Positions 1-8,994 of a stretch of DNA of 47,292 bases are shown in pieces. Made by a program: the position numbers and the translations under genes. The notes under the pieces are model-generated. The model saw nothing but the letters and a program-made list of their open reading frames with translations. It did not search any database and was not told where the DNA came from. The stretch is from DASSWB01 sp035705495 (lineage in GTDB: Bacteria; Bacteroidota; Bacteroidia; Flavobacteriales; Flavobacteriaceae): the NCBI GenBank assembly GCA_035705495.1, contig DASSWB010000017.1, positions 1-47,292 of the forward strand, read 5' to 3'. Numbering within the stretch: the first letter of the stretch is position 1; each line of letters starts with the position of its first letter.

Positions 1-78
1 TTCTGGAGGTTTTTTAATGATAATCCTAATGATTTTCAATATTTCTCTTATTTCATTCGAATAAATTAATTTTTAGTT

Positions 79-86
79 TAGGTTTG
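79..86 (+). promoter_or_regulatory. Possible -7 element of the lipoprotein gene
   Basis: TAGGTTTG fits the Bacteroidota -7 consensus TAnnTTTG and lies about 50 bases before the ATG at 137. I see no TTG at the expected -33 spacing, so the assignment rests on the -7 element and its position only. Confidence 0.35.
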
Positions 87-136
87 TCGAATTCTTATTA
101 GAGAAACATTACAAAAATCATCTTTATTTTCAATTT

Positions 137-1736
137 ATGAAACACACTTATTTTTTTACGGGGGCAATTGTTGTGCTCCTAACTATCCTCTCTTCCTGCG
201 AAACAGAATCTTATGAAGAGCCTTTGGATCATCTTCAACAACAAGACGTTTCTGTTAGCAAAATAAGCTACAAAAATTTAAAAGCAAATAAAGAAGCTGT
301 AAGAGAAATAAAAAATGTCATCACCAAAACCCTATCTTCAACTATTTCTCAACGAGTGGTTTTACAATGAAGAGTTTGAGATTTTTATTGATACTACCAA
401 TGTTATTGTTACAGAAAGTGATACTGAAAAATCCATAACTATGAGTATCTTAAAAGATCAGGATTTGACAAAAGTTGAAAACTTGGTTTTAGTCTTAATG
501 GATGATGGAAGTTATAAAGCTTTTATTACTGAATATTCATTATCTACAGAAGATTTGGAAATTTTAGCTTCTGGGGGCAATATTGCCAATGCTATACCTA
601 CTTTAATTACCGAAATTGATAGTGGTTCAAAAATTCATGTTTCTGGGGAATGTTCAGTAACAGTTAATTATACCGTAAGATCTTGTAAAGACGAAGATGG
701 AAATTGGCAAGCGGATAACGGTCAATCAGGTAACGGTTGTGCTAGTAATTTCGGAGCCCTAGTAACATACCAGATAGTAACGATTGATATGTATTGTATG
801 GCGCAAGGTGGTGGAAGCAGCGATATTCCAGTAGGGGATCCTGATGGCTCAGGAAACACAGGATATGATTCAGATACACCAGGAGGTTCTTCTTCTACAA
901 ACAATAATTCCATTTATGATTCCATTATAGATATGCTATTCAACACTACTTTCGTTCCTTGCACAGAATGTGTGGAATTGACACCAGAATTATCTAGCTT
1001 CATGTCTTCATTATCACAAGATCTCCTAGATTATTGGAGTAGTCTAACTTTCCGGAGCAAAACTCAATATATTGATTATATGATCCAAAATAATTATTCC
1101 ACTGAAGCGCAGGAGGAAGTAGTAACTATTCTTGATATTTTGGACGATGGAATGGTGAATGGCGAGTATGTTGTAGTTGGACCTGATGTTCCAATAGAAG
1201 ATATGGCAGAGTATTTAAGTTGCTTTAATCCCTCACAACCCGCAATGCTTACCATATATGCTGATCAACCTGTTGCCAATAGCCATTGGTTATATTCATC
1301 TGAGGATCGTGTGGGTCATGCCTTTTTCTCCATTGAACAGGGATCCAATATTGCAACTCTGGGATTTTATCCCCAAAGTACCCTAGGCGCTATAAATCAG
1401 CTTCCAGTATATGGAGCGTATGGGAATGATGAAAATCATGACTATGATGTTAGTATTTCGATACCTATAAACGCTTCCACACTATCTCAAATTATTGAAA
1501 CTTTAACGAGTAATGCATCCCCTATGTATCACCTAAACATAAATAATTGTACCGATGTTGCACTTCTGATTGGTAACTTAACACAAGTCGAATTTCCGTC
1601 TTGTAAATCTCCTTATGTTTTTTGGCAGGGAAATACCCCCGGAACTCTTAGAGAGACAATTAGAACTATGCCTATTCCCAACGGAGGCAGTAACAATTTA
1701 TCTGGTGGTAATGCAGAAAGTAACAATTGTAACTAA
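137..1736 (+). pseudogene. Frameshifted surface lipoprotein with possible permuted papain-like C-terminal domain
   Basis: Two overlapping reading frames form one protein of about 532 residues. The first frame (137-370) gives a lipoprotein signal peptide with lipobox LLTILSSC (Cys21) and runs into a stop. The second (readable from 315, stop at 1734-1736) continues the protein. Removing one T from the TTTT at 360-363 joins them as ...SQRVVYNEEFEIF. The order is lipobox, a helical linker, a beta-rich domain with paired Cys, a Gly/Ser/Asp-rich linker (about 820-915), then a C-terminal domain with GHAFFSI (His codon 1317-1319) and NNCTD (Cys codon 1548-1550). His before Cys in such contexts is the order in circularly permuted NlpC/P60 (papain-like) enzymes, so a hydrolase domain is possible. 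The downstream membrane-protein gene overlaps its stop by one base. Function is unproven. Either a real disruption or a sequencing error explains the shift. Confidence 0.6.
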
Positions 1737-2110
1737 TGGTCATGAAAAAAAAATTGCTAAAGTTCTTGGTTATTCTTTCGTTTCTGTTAATTATTATTCC
1801 AACTCCTCATGTAATCCTGCCAATATTTATTATATTATTTCTTGGGTTTCTTCAAATGTTTTATGAAGATTTTCATATGGATAATGTATATACTTTTATG
1901 ATGCTAATGGGAGTTATTTTACTTTTTTTAAAGAAAATCTACATTAAACTAATAGGACATAGTTTGTTATTGATTGCATTGTTTTCCATAATCCATAAAG
2001 AAGATTTTGAAAATCTGTTGTTTGTTTCGAGTTTTATCCTGCATTTAATTCTTTCAGGAGTCTATTACTATAAGATATTTAGCGAGAGAAAAACGCGCTG
2101 CGATTGCTGA
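1736..2110 (+). CDS. Small multi-pass membrane protein, unknown function
   Basis: I do not recognise this 124-residue protein. It has about four hydrophobic stretches (roughly residues 6-38, 46-62, 68-83 and 95-115) separated by short charged loops, and ends in a basic tail with two Cys. The ATG at 1736 shares one base with the stop of the preceding lipoprotein gene (TAATG), which suggests translational coupling. An ATG two codons downstream (1742) is an equally good start. The tight coupling to a secreted, possibly enzymatic lipoprotein makes a partner, anchor or immunity role possible, but nothing in the sequence proves it. Confidence 0.6.
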   Translation: MVMKKKLLKFLVILSFLLIIIPTPHVILPIFIILFLGFLQMFYEDFHMDNVYTFMMLMGVILLFLKKIYIKLIGHSLLLIALFSIIHKEDFENLLFVSSFILHLILSGVYYYKIFSERKTRCDC

Positions 2111-2212
2111 GAAGCCTTAATAAATTTGAAAAGTAGAAGACTCTGGAGAAATCTGGTGTTTTTTATTTAATATTGTTTTGGGTTAGATTACCTTTATTTT
2201 TTATTCTGAAAA

Positions 2213-3178
2213 ATGCTGCAAGTAAAAAATCTTTCCTTTAGTTATACAGAATCTCCACTTTTACAGGATATCAGTTTTATCCTTGAACAAGGGGAAAATT
2301 TATCGATAATTGGTGAAAGTGGCTGCGGAAAGAGTACATTGCTACAAGCTATTTTCGGACTTCACGACGTTCAGGGTGAAATTTTTTGGAATGAGAAAAA
2401 GCTGCTCGGTCCGCAGTTCAACATTGTGCCGGGAGAGGAATTCATTAAATACCTTCCACAGGATTTTGATTTGATGCCGTTTATATCGGTTGCAGAAAAT
2501 GTTGGAAAACATCTTTCCAATATTTATCCGCAAAAAAAGAAAAAACGCATTCAAGAACTTTTGGAAATGGTCGAAATGGCGGATTTTAAAAATGTAAAAG
2601 CGAAAAACCTCAGCGGCGGACAAATGCAAAGAGTCGCGCTTGCAAAGGTCTTGGCAAAAGAACCCGATCTTATTTTACTTGATGAACCTTTTGCACATAT
2701 AGATCATTTTCGAAAGAACGATTTGCGACGCAGACTTTTTTCATACTTAAAAAGCAAGAATATCGCTTGCATTGTTGCCACGCACGACAAAACCGATGCG
2801 CTTTCCTTTGCAGATAAAACCATTGTTTTACGAAATGGAAAAATTGTGGCAGAAGGCAATCCGCAGAAAATATACTACACTCCAAAGAACGCGTATGTCG
2901 CTTCTTTATTTGGAGAAATCAATGAGATTCCCGTCCACGAATTGATTCCGTTTGATGATAAAACCAAAACCGTGATTTTATATCCTCACGAATTAAAATC
3001 GGGACGATCGGGATTGGAGGTGAAGGTAATTTCCTCTTATTTCAAAGGATCTCATTATTTAATCGAAGCTGAAAGCAACGATAAAAGCATTTTTTTCGAA
3101 AACAAAAAAGCGTTACCGGACGGCAGAATTTTATATTTAAAAGTTTCCGAAAAATTGCTCAAGACAAGACTAAGTTAG
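2213..3178 (+). CDS. ABC transporter ATP-binding protein
   Basis: This is a 321-residue ABC ATPase. It has Walker A GESGCGKST (34-42), a Q-loop Gln near 83, signature LSGGQMQR (133-140), Walker B LILLDE (153-158) and switch His in ATHD (192). The roughly 100 residues after the nucleotide-binding domain resemble the C-terminal regulatory extension of importer ATPases such as PotA, FbpC and ModC. No permease or binding protein gene is adjacent: the left neighbour is an unrelated small membrane protein and the right neighbour is convergent. Its substrate cannot be inferred. It must work with a permease encoded elsewhere, or have another role. Confidence 0.9.
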   Translation: MLQVKNLSFSYTESPLLQDISFILEQGENLSIIGESGCGKSTLLQAIFGLHDVQGEIFWNEKKLLGPQFNIVPGEEFIKYLPQDFDLMPFISVAENVGKHLSNIYPQKKKKRIQELLEMVEMADFKNVKAKNLSGGQMQRVALAKVLAKEPDLILLDEPFAHIDHFRKNDLRRRLFSYLKSKNIACIVATHDKTDALSFADKTIVLRNGKIVAEGNPQKIYYTPKNAYVASLFGEINEIPVHELIPFDDKTKTVILYPHELKSGRSGLEVKVISSYFKGSHYLIEAESNDKSIFFENKKALPDGRILYLKVSEKLLKTRLS

Positions 3179-3201
3179 TCGCTGAAAAATGCGCTTTCGA
3201 A

Positions 3202-3873
3202 TTATTCGAATTTCAACGGCGAAAGATTTCGCATTTGCCGTATGATCCAATTCTTTCTATTCGCAATATAATTACTGGCGGGATTTGCCTTGTATTCCCG
3301 CGGATTTGGCAAAATTGCAGCAATGGAAGCAGCTTCCGATGAAGATAAATCCGCCGCCGACTTTTTGAACCAAAATTGGGCAGCAGCCTCAGCGCCGTAA
3401 ATTCCATCACCCATTTCGATGCTATTTAAATAGACTTCCAAAATACGTTCCTTGTCCCAAAACAATTCGATCAAGAAAGTAAAATAAACCTCAAAACCTT
3501 TTCTAAGCCAGCTTCTTTGTGGCCACAAAAATACGTTCTTGGCAGTCTGCTGTGATATGGTTGAAGCGCCTCGCGTTTTATTTGATTTTTTGTTGCTTTC
3601 TATCGCCTTTTCAATCGCTTCCACATCAAAACCATTATGTGTCAAAAACTTTTGATCTTCACTCGCAATAACCGCAAGTTGTAAATTGGGAGAGATTTGA
3701 TCCATAGAAACCCAATCGTGTTGAAATTGAGGTGGCGCTTCGTTTTCCATTGCTCTTATTGCCATCAATGGCGTATACGGTACGGGAACCCATTTGTACA
3801 GTAAAACCCATAACACCGAAAACACGAGAAAATAAATGATGGTTTTGAATATAAACCGAAAGAATCTCTTCAT
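3202..3873 (-). CDS. mtgA: Monofunctional biosynthetic peptidoglycan transglycosylase
   Basis: The 223-residue protein has one N-terminal membrane anchor (about residues 9-26) and a single GT51 glycosyltransferase domain. Family motifs are visible: SEDQKF with the catalytic Glu (Glu72), RGASTISQQ (101-109), and the LNSIEMG..IYG segment (149-160). There is no transpeptidase domain, so it fits MtgA, which polymerises lipid II into glycan strands at the periplasmic face of the inner membrane. It lies 27 bases downstream of the FAD oxidoreductase gene on the same strand, so the two are probably co-transcribed. Length is normal for the family. Confidence 0.92.
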   Translation of the reverse strand: MKRFFRFIFKTIIYFLVFSVLWVLLYKWVPVPYTPLMAIRAMENEAPPQFQHDWVSMDQISPNLQLAVIASEDQKFLTHNGFDVEAIEKAIESNKKSNKTRGASTISQQTAKNVFLWPQRSWLRKGFEVYFTFLIELFWDKERILEVYLNSIEMGDGIYGAEAAAQFWFKKSAADLSSSEAASIAAILPNPREYKANPASNYIANRKNWIIRQMRNLSPLKFE

Positions 3874-3900
3874 ACCATTTTAATTTTTTGATTTGAAAAA

Positions 3901-5013
3901 TTAAACAAAATCGGCCAGTTCCCTACCCACAAAACTACCAATTGCAACTCCCATTCCGCCCAATCTTACACCGCAGAAAACATTTTCAGAAATTTGATTT
4001 ACAATTGGCATTTTCTGAATCCCCACGCCCATTATTCCCGCCCAGCGATGATCAATTTCGAAATCACAATCTGGTAAAATCGTGGTTTTCAAAAGCTTTT
4101 CCAGTTGTTGTTGAATAATTTGCGTCTGTGCAATCTCAGTGGTTTCCTCGCGTTTTATATCTAAATTCCTTCCTCCGCCAAAAAGAATCCGATTGTCGAT
4201 ATTCCTGAAATAATAATAGCCTTTTTCCAAATGGAAAGTTCCTTTAATTTTAAGATCAGGAATCGGTTTCGTGATTAAAACTTGGGCTCTGGCAGGTTTT
4301 ACCTCTGGAATTCCGAGTTTAGATGCAAATCCGTTAGTAGCGATCAATAATTTTTTTGTTTTTAAACTGAATTGATTCGTTTTAACCTCAACGTTTTCAT
4401 TTCCGTCCACAAATTCTTCCACTTCTATATTATTAAGGATTTTGATTCCTTTTTGCTGAACCTTTTCCAATAACGCTTCCATCATTTTACCGGTGTTCAA
4501 CTGACCTTCAAATTGGTTAAAAATATATTTTGGCTGAATTTTTTTGAACTGAAAAATGTTCTCTTTTATCGAAAAAACATCCTTTTCAAAAATTGGCGAT
4601 AGCAGCTGATTTATATTTTTAATTTCTGAAAGACAATTTTGAAACAATTCTTCGTCTTCCGCAGTAAATAGTTCATAACCCCCATACGGAAGATATTCTA
4701 TTTTCTGATCTCCCAAATTTTTCCGAAGCAATTCCAACCCATCACGGCGCTTTTTCACCAGATCCAAAACCTCTTGTTCCGTATGCGAATTGAGATCGTC
4801 CAGAATTTCGGAAATACTTCCAAAACACGCAAATCCAGCATTTTTTGTACTTGCGCCATTCGGGAGAAATCCTCTTTCCAAAATTAAAATTTTCGCTTTT
4901 GGAAAACGCTGCTTTAAATTTAAGGCGCAATTTAATCCCACGAGTCCGCTGCCAACGACGGTAAAATCAATGTTAGAAAGCCAAGTGTTGTATTCCCAAT
5001 AGGAAAGATTCAT
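3901..5013 (-). CDS. NAD(P)/FAD-dependent oxidoreductase, DAO family
   Basis: The 370-residue protein has an N-terminal Rossmann FAD-binding motif GSGLVG (21-26) followed by an acidic LILERG strand end. A second conserved segment near the C-terminus (VRLGGMGVAIGS) resembles the FAD-contacting C-terminal motif of the D-amino-acid oxidase/glycine oxidase superfamily. It probably oxidises an amino acid or similar amine-bearing substrate; the exact substrate is unknown. There is no signal peptide, so it is expected in the cytoplasm. The gene is upstream of mtgA on the same strand. Confidence 0.85.
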   Translation of the reverse strand: MNLSYWEYNTWLSNIDFTVVGSGLVGLNCALNLKQRFPKAKILILERGFLPNGASTKNAGFACFGSISEILDDLNSHTEQEVLDLVKKRRDGLELLRKNLGDQKIEYLPYGGYELFTAEDEELFQNCLSEIKNINQLLSPIFEKDVFSIKENIFQFKKIQPKYIFNQFEGQLNTGKMMEALLEKVQQKGIKILNNIEVEEFVDGNENVEVKTNQFSLKTKKLLIATNGFASKLGIPEVKPARAQVLITKPIPDLKIKGTFHLEKGYYYFRNIDNRILFGGGRNLDIKREETTEIAQTQIIQQQLEKLLKTTILPDCDFEIDHRWAGIMGVGIQKMPIVNQISENVFCGVRLGGMGVAIGSFVGRELADFV

Positions 5014-5111
5014 TTTTCGTTTTTTAAAAAAGGAAAATTACGGAAAGTCATAAACAAAAAGAGGTCCCCAGAAAACTATTTTCAGATTTCGGAAAGCCAA
5101 TTTTCAGAAAT

Positions 5112-5135
5112 AAAAAAGCTCCTTTCGGAGCTTCT
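5112..5135 (-). terminator. Terminator of the fabH-accB-accC operon
   Basis: Read on the minus strand, AAGCTCC-GAAA-GGAGCTT forms a 7-bp stem with a GAAA tetraloop (arms at plus positions 5127-5133 and 5116-5122), followed by a T-run. It starts directly after the accC stop codon. Confidence 0.8.
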
Positions 5136-5136
5136 T

Positions 5137-6486
5137 TTATTGTTCAATAGGTTTCATTTCAAATGATTCCATGAATTTTGTGGTATAATTTCCGAGCACA
5201 TAATCCGGTTCGTCCATAAGTTGACGGTGAAACGGAATTGTGGTTTTCACCCCTTCAATTACAAATTCATCCAAAGCCCTTTTCATTTTATTGATCGCTT
5301 CTTCCCTGGTTTGCGCCGTGGTAATCAACTTTGCAATCATGGAATCGTAATTTGGAGGAATCATATATCCGCTATACACGTGCGTATCAATTCTCACACC
5401 GTGTCCACCCGGAGCGTGCAAGTTGGTAATTTTCCCTGGCGAAGGCCTGAAATCGTTATAGGGATCTTCGGCGTTAATCCTACATTCAATTGAATGCAAC
5501 TGTGGTGTATAATTTTTACCGGAAATTGGAACACCCGCCGCCACTAAAATCTGCTCACGAATTAAATCATAATCGATTACCTGCTCGGTGATTGGGTGTT
5601 CTACTTGGATACGCGTGTTCATCTCCATGAAGTAGAAATTCCTGTGTTTATCCACCAAAAACTCTACTGTTCCGGCACCTTCATATTTTATGTATTCCGC
5701 AGCTTTAACAGCGGCATCTCCCATTTGCTTTCGCAACTTATCAGTCATAAAAGGAGAAGGCGTTTCTTCGGTCAATTTCTGGTGACGACGCTGGATAGAA
5801 CAATCCCTTTCAGATAAATGACAAGCTTTTCCCGTACTGTCTCCAACAACTTGAATTTCAATATGACGAGGCTCCTCAATCAATTTCTCCATGTACATGC
5901 CATCGTTTCCGAAGGCAGCACCCGCTTCTTGACGTGCAGAATCCCAAGCGTTGTGAAGATTTTCTTTTTTCCAAACAGCGCGCATTCCTTTACCACCACC
6001 TCCGGCAGTTGCCTTTAACATTACGGGATAACCCATTTCGTCAGCCAATTTCTCAGCATCCTCATAGGTGTCCAGCAAACCGTCAGATCCTGGAATCGTT
6101 GGAACACCAGCAGCTTTCATGGTTGCCCGAGCAGAGGCTTTATCCCCCATTCGGTCAATCATTTCTGGACTGGCACCAATAAATTTAATATTGTGTTCTT
6201 CGCAAATTTTCGAAAACTTAGAATTTTCAGCTAAAAAACCATATCCTGGATGAATAGCATCCGCATTGGTTATTTCCGCAGCGGCAATAATATTTGATAT
6301 TTTTAAATACGATAAATTACTTGGAGGAGGACCAATACAAACGGCTTCATCAGCAAAACGAACATGTAAGCTTTCTGCATCGGCCGTAGAATAAACCGCC
6401 ACGGTTTTAATGCCCATTTCCTTACAAGTACGAATAACGCGTAGGGCAATTTCTCCCCTATTGGCAATTAATATTTTTTTGAACAT
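5137..6486 (-). CDS. accC: Acetyl-CoA carboxylase biotin carboxylase subunit
   Basis: The 449-residue protein is full length for AccC. It begins with MFKKILIANRGEIALR, typical of the family. The ATP-grasp domain has the glycine-rich loop GGGGKGM (162-168) and the catalytic segment Glu288, Asn290, Arg292, Glu296 in MEMNTRIQVEHP. It carboxylates the biotin on AccB using ATP and bicarbonate, the first half-reaction of malonyl-CoA synthesis in the cytoplasm. It follows accB by 47 bases and is the last gene of the fabH-accB-accC run, closed by a hairpin terminator. Confidence 0.97.
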   Translation of the reverse strand: MFKKILIANRGEIALRVIRTCKEMGIKTVAVYSTADAESLHVRFADEAVCIGPPPSNLSYLKISNIIAAAEITNADAIHPGYGFLAENSKFSKICEEHNIKFIGASPEMIDRMGDKASARATMKAAGVPTIPGSDGLLDTYEDAEKLADEMGYPVMLKATAGGGGKGMRAVWKKENLHNAWDSARQEAGAAFGNDGMYMEKLIEEPRHIEIQVVGDSTGKACHLSERDCSIQRRHQKLTEETPSPFMTDKLRKQMGDAAVKAAEYIKYEGAGTVEFLVDKHRNFYFMEMNTRIQVEHPITEQVIDYDLIREQILVAAGVPISGKNYTPQLHSIECRINAEDPYNDFRPSPGKITNLHAPGGHGVRIDTHVYSGYMIPPNYDSMIAKLITTAQTREEAINKMKRALDEFVIEGVKTTIPFHRQLMDEPDYVLGNYTTKFMESFEMKPIEQ

Positions 6487-6533
6487 ACCTATATTTAATT
6501 TTTACAGAATAAAAAATTCCTGCTTTGGTATTA

Positions 6534-7025
6534 TTATGATGGATCAATAATGAATAGAGGTTGATCAAATTCTACAGGAGAAGAATCATCCACTAAAATT
6601 TTCACGATCTTACCGGAAACTTCACTTTCAATTTCGTTGAAAAGTTTCATCGCTTCAATGATACAAAGAACATCACCTTCTTTTATCGTATCACCAACTT
6701 CCACAAAAATTGGTTTATCGGGCGAAGGTCTTCTATAAAACGTTCCAATGATTGGTGATTTTATTGTAATGTGGTTTGAATTCTGAACATCTCCACTATT
6801 GGTTTCCTTCGATTCTGTTTGCGGTGCCGGTGCAGCTTGTTGTGGTAATATTTGCTGCTGCATTGGTGTTGCCATTGGCATTTGCTGTTGAATCATACCA
6901 GCTTCCCTTGCTTCTTCGGAACCTGTTTTGATGGTGATTTTTATATCGTCCATCTCTAATTTCACTTCGCTGGCCCCTGATTTCGCCACGAATTTGATTA
7001 AATTCTGAATTTCTTTTATATCCAT
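6534..7025 (-). CDS. accB: Acetyl-CoA carboxylase biotin carboxyl carrier protein
   Basis: With the ATG at 7025 the protein is 163 residues and begins MDIKEIQNLIKF, as AccB proteins normally do. The open frame extends further upstream to 7112, but that extension would overlap the end of fabH and adds unrelated sequence. After the N-terminal part is a Gln/Pro/Ala-rich flexible linker (about 43-75), then a biotinyl domain with CIIEAMKLF; Lys127 is the biotinylation site. It carries carboxyl-biotin between AccC and the carboxyltransferase. It sits between fabH (19-base gap) and accC. Confidence 0.95.
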   Translation of the reverse strand: MDIKEIQNLIKFVAKSGASEVKLEMDDIKITIKTGSEEAREAGMIQQQMPMATPMQQQILPQQAAPAPQTESKETNSGDVQNSNHITIKSPIIGTFYRRPSPDKPIFVEVGDTIKEGDVLCIIEAMKLFNEIESEVSGKIVKILVDDSSPVEFDQPLFIIDPS

Positions 7026-7044
7026 ATTTAAAGGGTATTTGTTT

Positions 7045-8043
7045 TTAATTAGAATTATATGCCCATTTAAGGTAAATAGATCCCCAAGTGAATCCGCCTC
7101 CGAAGGAAGCAAAAATTAAATTATCTCCTTTCTTCAATTGCTTTTCGAAATCACTTAACAACAATGGTAAAGTTGCCGAAGTGGTATTTCCGTATCGCTG
7201 AATGTTTTTAAGCACCTTGGCGCTCTCCAAATTCATTCTACTTGCAGTTGCATCAATGATTCTACTGTTTGCCTGGTGTGGCACCAACCAATCTATATCT
7301 TCATTTGAAAGATTGTTTTTTCTCATGATTTTTTCGCTGATATCGGCCATATTGGAAACCGCAAATTTAAACACGGTTTTCCCATCTTGACGAACAAAAT
7401 GTTGTTTTTTATCAACGGTTTCATGAGAGGCCGGAAGTAAAGATCCTCCAGCGTCTATTTTTAGGAATTCCCTTCCAATTCCATCGCTTCGTAGAATTTC
7501 GTCTTGCAAACCTAAATTGTCTTGATTGGGTTCAAACAAAACCGCACCAGCTCCATCGCCAAAAATAATACAGGTGGCACGATCTTTATAGTCAATGATC
7601 GACGACATTTTATCGGCACCTATAAGTAATACCTTCTTATATCTACCCGATTCTATATATGCCGCTGCTGTAGACATTCCGTAAAGAAAACTGGAACAAG
7701 CAGCTTGTAAATCGTATGAAAAAGCATTGACCGCGCCTATTTGTGTTGCAACATATACACCCGTAGCAGCAACTGGCATATCTGGTGTGGTAGTTGCCAC
7801 AATGACCATGTCAATCTCTGCTGGATCTATATTGGCTTTTTCAAGAAGGTCTTGTGCTGCTTTGATAGCTAAGAAAGAAGTTCCTTTATCTTTATCTTTT
7901 AAAATTCGACGTTCTTTGATACCGGTTCTGGTGGTAATCCATTCGTCATTGGTGTCAACAAATGTTTCTAAAATTTGATTTGTTAACACGTAGTCCGGCA
8001 CATAAGCGCCCACAGCGGTTATAGCTGCTGTAACTTTGCTCAT
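7045..8043 (-). CDS. fabH: 3-oxoacyl-ACP synthase III (beta-ketoacyl-ACP synthase III)
   Basis: From the ATG at 8043 the protein has 332 residues (MSKVTAAITAVGAYVPDYVL); an in-frame ATG six codons earlier (8061) is possible but less like the family. The catalytic triad is visible: Cys116 in AACSSF, His256 in VPHQAN and Asn286 in GNTTSAT. FabH condenses an acyl-CoA primer with malonyl-ACP to start fatty-acid elongation in the cytoplasm. The downstream accB and accC make the malonyl-CoA it depends on. A hairpin terminator lies between this gene and rpmF upstream. Confidence 0.95.
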   Translation of the reverse strand: MSKVTAAITAVGAYVPDYVLTNQILETFVDTNDEWITTRTGIKERRILKDKDKGTSFLAIKAAQDLLEKANIDPAEIDMVIVATTTPDMPVAATGVYVATQIGAVNAFSYDLQAACSSFLYGMSTAAAYIESGRYKKVLLIGADKMSSIIDYKDRATCIIFGDGAGAVLFEPNQDNLGLQDEILRSDGIGREFLKIDAGGSLLPASHETVDKKQHFVRQDGKTVFKFAVSNMADISEKIMRKNNLSNEDIDWLVPHQANSRIIDATASRMNLESAKVLKNIQRYGNTTSATLPLLLSDFEKQLKKGDNLIFASFGGGFTWGSIYLKWAYNSN

Positions 8044-8152
8044 ACTTACAGGTTTATCCAAAAAGTGCAGTTTAACGCCCTCTCTGCAAATAGATGGTTG
8101 CCCATTCTACAAGAGTGCAAATTAAGCTCTTTTTAGGAATTATTCAACTTTA

Positions 8153-8180
8153 AACAAAAAACTCTCACGAAGTGAGAGTT
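8153..8180 (-). terminator. Hairpin terminator between rpmF and fabH
   Basis: On the minus strand AACTCTCAC-TTC-GTGAGAGTT makes a perfect 9-bp stem (arms at plus 8172-8180 and 8160-8168) followed by TTTTTTG. It lies just after rpmF and before fabH, so it would end or attenuate the DUF177-rpmF transcript. Confidence 0.8.
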
Positions 8181-8203
8181 CAATTGAATTCTTTCTAATA
8201 ATA

Positions 8204-8401
8204 TTAAGCTTCTACCTCTTCAGTATTGTCTATCAAAACTTGACCTCGGTAGTACAATTTACCTTCATGCCAGTGAGCCCGGTGGTACAAATGAGCTTCA
8301 CCTGTTGTTGGATCTATTGCTATTTGTGGTACAGTAGCTTTATAATGGGTTCTTCTTTTATCTCTTCTGGTTTTTGAGATTTTTCTCTTAGGATGTGCCA
8401 T
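8204..8401 (-). CDS. rpmF: 50S ribosomal protein L32
   Basis: The 65-residue protein begins MAHPKRKISKTRRDKRRTHY, the highly basic N-terminus of bL32. The usual C-terminal zinc-binding Cys pairs are absent, as in the Cys-free form of L32 (YHRAHWHEGKLYYRGQ). It is part of the large ribosomal subunit. The gene is 9 bases downstream of the DUF177 gene, a pairing conserved across bacteria, and is followed by a strong hairpin terminator. Confidence 0.96.
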   Translation of the reverse strand: MAHPKRKISKTRRDKRRTHYKATVPQIAIDPTTGEAHLYHRAHWHEGKLYYRGQVLIDNTEEVEA

Positions 8402-8410
8402 TGCTAAAAA

Positions 8411-8950
8411 TTATTTGTCGTTTAATAAGTTTTTTAATTTATTCCATCGAGGATCAATTTCCTCTTCATTCTTAACTTCCCAATTATCTTTTGGTTTCAG
8501 TTCTTCTAATTTTTCAAGTACTTCAGATTTTAACGTTCCATCCGCTATTCCTGGATGAATTCTCTTTGAGGGTACGGCCAAAACAATCATTTCGTAAATG
8601 TACTGCTGTACATTGACTTCAAATTCCCCATGAGGAAGTATTAATATCTCCTCATTTTCATTGTTGAATTCCTGCCCAAATTTTACCACCAAGAACAACT
8701 CACTCTCAATAGACTGGTCAAAAGATTCAGACGTTAAGTCACAATCTACATTCACAGTGCCTTTTGAAGTGAAGTTGAGTTCCATGAAAGTTGGTTTTTT
8801 TTCCAGCGTGAGCTTTACCTCAACATTGGAATCATTAAACTCATCATACTCAAAAAAATCAAAGAACTTTTTATCTATTTGATAATCAAATTCGTGCTTG
8901 CCAAGTTTCAGTCCTACAAATGGAATTGTAAATGCTGCTAATTTCCTCAT
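8411..8950 (-). CDS. DUF177 family protein (YceD-like)
   Basis: Starting at the ATG at 8950 gives 179 residues beginning MRKLAAFTIPFVGLKLGKH, which is how flavobacterial DUF177 proteins start. An upstream in-frame ATG at 8983 would lie only a few bases after the predicted -7 element (8995-9002), so it is unlikely. DUF177/YceD proteins occur next to rpmF in most bacteria; bacterial members have been linked to 23S rRNA accumulation, but the exact role here is not shown by the sequence. The middle of the protein is acidic and beta-rich. Confidence 0.88.
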   Translation of the reverse strand: MRKLAAFTIPFVGLKLGKHEFDYQIDKKFFDFFEYDEFNDSNVEVKLTLEKKPTFMELNFTSKGTVNVDCDLTSESFDQSIESELFLVVKFGQEFNNENEEILILPHGEFEVNVQQYIYEMIVLAVPSKRIHPGIADGTLKSEVLEKLEELKPKDNWEVKNEEEIDPRWNKLKNLLNDK

Positions 8951-8994
8951 TTCATCTTCATTGTCAATGCCTTCAAAAGGCAAATTGGCGGGTG

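Noticed and set aside
7026..7112. N-terminal extension of accB by 29 residues
   Set aside because: It overlaps the 3' end of fabH and adds sequence unlike AccB. The start at 7025 gives the normal N-terminus.
8951..8983. Eleven-residue extension of the DUF177 protein
   Set aside because: Its ATG is only about five bases from the predicted transcription start, and the family begins at the MRKL start.
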